A stretch of 27,761 bases of DNA from JAXGPP01 sp964436865 (GTDB lineage Bacteria > Planctomycetota > Planctomycetia > Pirellulales > Thermoguttaceae), in NCBI GenBank assembly GCA_964436865.1, contig CAYTFK010000055.1, forward strand, positions 1 through 27,761, in the 5' to 3' direction. Numbering within the stretch: position 1 is the stretch's first letter; each line of letters starts with the position of its first letter. Of the stretch, positions 25,463-27,761 are shown piece by piece. The position numbers and the translations under genes were made by a program. The notes beneath the pieces were generated by a model. The model ran no database searches and was not told where the DNA came from. It worked only from the letters and a program-made list of their open reading frames with translations.

Positions 25463-27761
25463 GGCAGTATCTCCAGCCAGGGGAACGTGCCGGGGGCAGG
25501 ATCCGCTTCGTCACTACCGCCGTTGCCGGTGATCCGGACATGGTCAAACTGCAGCAGTTCGGCCAGCAGTCGGGGGTCAACGCCGTTGATGTCGTACATC
25601 TTCACGTGCCGGTTGGTCGCCTGGGCTTCCACCCGTTCATCGCCCGCGGTACCCCAGACAAACGCCCGGTCGAATCCCTGCGCGCCGACATCGACGTAGA
25701 GCTTCTCGAACAGGCGGCCGATGATGCGGTAGTTCTCCGGGGTATCGTAGATCTCAGTCTTGCTGGCGAGCACGCGGAGCGTGTCGTTGCCCATCGAGCC
25801 GGTCAGGCGCAGTTCATCGACGCCGCGGCTTCGGCCGGCGCGGGCCCACGCGGTGACCTTGCTGAAGTCGCCCTCGACCTGCCGCACGAGCTTCCCGCTG
25901 GAGAACTTTGCCAGGCCGTTGCGGGCTTCGAAGAGATCGTTGTTCTTGGTGTCCTCAAACACCGCCTGATCGTTGCCGCCGTTGTCGAAGTGGGCGTAGA
26001 CCTCGTCGAAGTACCGTGCCCGGCGATACCGGTCGGTGCCGGTGAGCACCCCTTGGAGTTCGTCCGCCTTGAATCGCTCGGAGCGGTAGCTGTCGTACAA
26101 GTAGGCCTTGTCGATGGCCGTGTCGGTCTTGTAGTTGACAGCCGGGTTCTCCATCGGATAAGCGTGGACGTACTCGGCGTTGTCGACCCTGAGGCGATAG
26201 CCGGGGCCGACCAGTTCGACCCACGAATCCATGGCGGTGACTTCGTCCGCCGCCGCGGTGCCGTAAAGTTGGGCCACGTCGGTCTTGTCTCCCGCCGCGT
26301 CGATCACATAGTTCTCGACACTCAGCGGCGCCAGGTCGATGGTGAAACCGTCGCCCACGACGCTGCCGCCCGTCGAGTTGAGCTTGATCTGCTCACGGCC
26401 GCCGGTGAGAACAATGCTGATGGTGTCGTTGCCCCCCAATCCGTTGAAGTTGACGCTCAACGACGAATCGATAACCAGGAAGGTCTGCTCCGTCTCGGCT
26501 ATCCCGCCAACGATATTCGTCCGCAACGTGACGTTCCATTGACCGGCTCCGGCGGGAGTGATCAACAGTTCGTCATCGCCTGCAGTGCCGGTGGTCGGCA
26601 TCGTATCGGCAATATTGGCGTTGGCCGGCCCGATGGGCGGATCGAAGTTGCCCACCAGCGGCACGGCGAATTCATCGCCGAACTGCGCGAAGATGTCGCG
26701 GCCCAGGGGCAGCGGCGTGAAGGCCACCTTGAACGTCCCGGCGGGATAGTCCGGATCGGGCACGATGCGGTCGACGATCGACCGGCCGTCGGAGATCAGG
26801 ATCAGCCACTCGCCGAGTTCGTCGTCGGTGGCGCCGCCGCGATCGGGCACCCACAGTCCGATGTCGTCGATACGGTCGCCGTCGAAATCGGCGGCAATCG
26901 GCCGCTCGCGGACGCCGATCAGACCGAAGTTGAAATGGCGGTCGGTGATGCCGGTAATCCCGCCGATGCTCGAGAGATCGACCGAGAAGACATCCTGGTG
27001 CCAGATGCCCAGGTCGTCGATGCCGTCGCCGTCGAAGTCGCCCACGATCGGCAGGCCCGCCGGCGGGTTGGCCGCCGAAGGCACGGCCGGCAGTGGCGAC
27101 TGGTCGCTGATGAGGAAGTCGTGGTCGGTATCGAGCCACCACTGGGTGCCGGTAAACAGGCCGATCTCGTCGCCATTGGCGGCATTGCCGTCGAAGTTCC
27201 CGGCGACGGGCACGCCGATGATGCGGAGCGACTCGGTGCGGACCACGTCCGCCACGCTGTCGTTGTTGGTGTCGATCAGCCAGCGGTACGAATTGCCGAT
27301 CAGGCCGTAGGCCGCGATCTTCGCGAAGCCGTCTGCCGCGGCGCCCAGGTTGGTGGCAAAGTTGCCGGCGAAGATGTAGTCGCTGGCGAATCCCAAGGTG
27401 AAGGAGAAGTCGCGGTTGGTGAAATCGTCGCTGTTCTGCGTGTCGAACAGGAAGTTGCCGTTGCCGTCCACGTAGATGCTGCCGGCGGCCCAGACGGCGA
27501 TCTCGGCCCGGGTATCGATGGTGAATCGGGCGACGAAGTCGCCTCCCGGCACGCCGTCGCCGCTATGGTCCACCAGCCCGTCGCCATTGAGATCGAGCCG
27601 GAAGCTCGGCTGCGCGTGCGGCTCGATCGCGTTCGATTCGCCGTCCAGGTTGTTGCCCGGCGGGTCGACGAGATTGTCGGCAATGGTCAGCGTGAAGCGG
27701 TCGTCAGCCAGCGCGGTGGCGAATTCGCCCGGGTCTTCGAAGATCAACTGAATCCGGGCTT
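25459..27761 (-). CDS. Large extracellular FG-GAP-like/GNDT-repeat protein, 5' end missing
   Basis: The frame runs off the right edge, still open (residues AlaArgIleGln precede the first visible Leu codon), so at least 767 residues are present and the N-terminus and any signal peptide lie outside. Nearest the missing N-terminus is a beta-rich segment with LDGESNAIEP, an Asp-rich DLNGDGLVDHSGDG that resembles a calcium-binding loop, and GDFVARFTID. From about residue 178 come FG-GAP-like blades (VAGNFDG, IVGDFDGDGIDDLGIW, IAADFDGDRIDDIGLW, LVGNFD). Residues 386 onward have hemolysin/RTX-like GTAGDDELLI, GLGGNDTISI, GSMGNDTLRV and GTAGDERVEA motifs. It probably folds with calcium on the cell surface. 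No autotransporter, dockerin or PEP-CTERM tail is seen at the end (WLEILP). Function unknown. Confidence 0.8.
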   Translation of the reverse strand, partial: ARIQLIFEDPGEFATALADDRFTLTIADNLVDPPGNNLDGESNAIEPHAQPSFRLDLNGDGLVDHSGDGVPGGDFVARFTIDTRAEIAVWAAGSIYVDGNGNFLFDTQNSDDFTNRDFSFTLGFASDYIFAGNFATNLGAAADGFAKIAAYGLIGNSYRWLIDTNNDSVADVVRTESLRIIGVPVAGNFDGNAANGDEIGLFTGTQWWLDTDHDFLISDQSPLPAVPSAANPPAGLPIVGDFDGDGIDDLGIWHQDVFSVDLSSIGGITGITDRHFNFGLIGVRERPIAADFDGDRIDDIGLWVPDRGGATDDELGEWLILISDGRSIVDRIVPDPDYPAGTFKVAFTPLPLGRDIFAQFGDEFAVPLVGNFDPPIGPANANIADTMPTTGTAGDDELLITPAGAGQWNVTLRTNIVGGIAETEQTFLVIDSSLSVNFNGLGGNDTISIVLTGGREQIKLNSTGGSVVGDGFTIDLAPLSVENYVIDAAGDKTDVAQLYGTAAADEVTAMDSWVELVGPGYRLRVDNAEYVHAYPMENPAVNYKTDTAIDKAYLYDSYRSERFKADELQGVLTGTDRYRRARYFDEVYAHFDNGGNDQAVFEDTKNNDLFEARNGLAKFSSGKLVRQVEGDFSKVTAWARAGRSRGVDELRLTGSMGNDTLRVLASKTEIYDTPENYRIIGRLFEKLYVDVGAQGFDRAFVWGTAGDERVEAQATNRHVKMYDINGVDPRLLAELLQFDHVRITGNGGSDEADPAPGTFPWLEILP

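Noticed and set aside
1..27761. CRISPR arrays, insertion sequences, prophage or defence systems
   Set aside because: No regularly spaced direct repeats, transposase, integrase or phage structural genes were seen.

Overview
The window is GC-rich and gene-dense and looks like the chromosome of a planctomycete (Planctomycetota, probably a Pirellulales-type lineage). I base this on gene content rather than on any search: secreted sugar isomerase/epimerase, ThuA-like and Tat-exported Gfo/Idh/MocA proteins; large rhamnosidase-type glycoside hydrolases; a large extracellular FG-GAP-like/GNDT-repeat protein; a bacterial deoxyhypusine-synthase homologue; and a DnaA with an RRSHSTV helix instead of the usual GRDHTTV.

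Layout. 1-80 is the tail of a + strand gene, followed by a 12-bp hairpin. 186-3575 (all -) holds a secreted sugar-phosphate isomerase-like protein, a membrane delta-9-type fatty acid desaturase and a secreted ThuA-domain protein. Divergent from ThuA, 3764-7315 (+) encodes a 1183-residue GH106-like glycosidase that carries a tandem pair of 75-residue modules. A CobW/COG0523 metallo-GTPase (+) follows, convergent with dnaA (-). dnaA has a near-consensus promoter but no dnaN or gyrase gene beside it. A tandem-GNAT acetyltransferase (-) and a secreted PDZ protein (+) diverge around a symmetric ATTATAAT box. A GH78-like alpha-L-rhamnosidase (-), an ABC-2 exporter pair (+, +), a PanE/ApbA-type reductase (-, overlapping the permease 3' end by 44 bp) and a Tat-exported oxidoreductase (-) come next.

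20130-25462 is the most striking block. A deoxyhypusine-synthase-like gene (-) diverges from a three-gene + strand operon, hydE - hydG - aspartate ammonia-lyase, driven by an extended -10 promoter. HydE and HydG are the radical-SAM maturases that build the [FeFe]-hydrogenase H-cluster, and both have intact cluster-binding motifs. The third maturase (HydF) and the hydrogenase are not in the window. The aspartase probably supplies ammonia (or removes aspartate) for H-cluster synthesis; that is inference. The operon ends stop-to-stop, with a 3-bp shared end, against a very large secreted repeat protein whose 5' end lies beyond the right edge.

Functionally, one set of genes (two rhamnosidase-family enzymes, ThuA, isomerase, Gfo/Idh/MocA) points to breakdown of rhamnose-containing polysaccharides. 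The other points to anaerobic or fermentative H2 metabolism. I saw no rRNA, tRNA, CRISPR array, insertion sequence or phage gene. Promoters and hairpins were found by eye and carry modest confidence.
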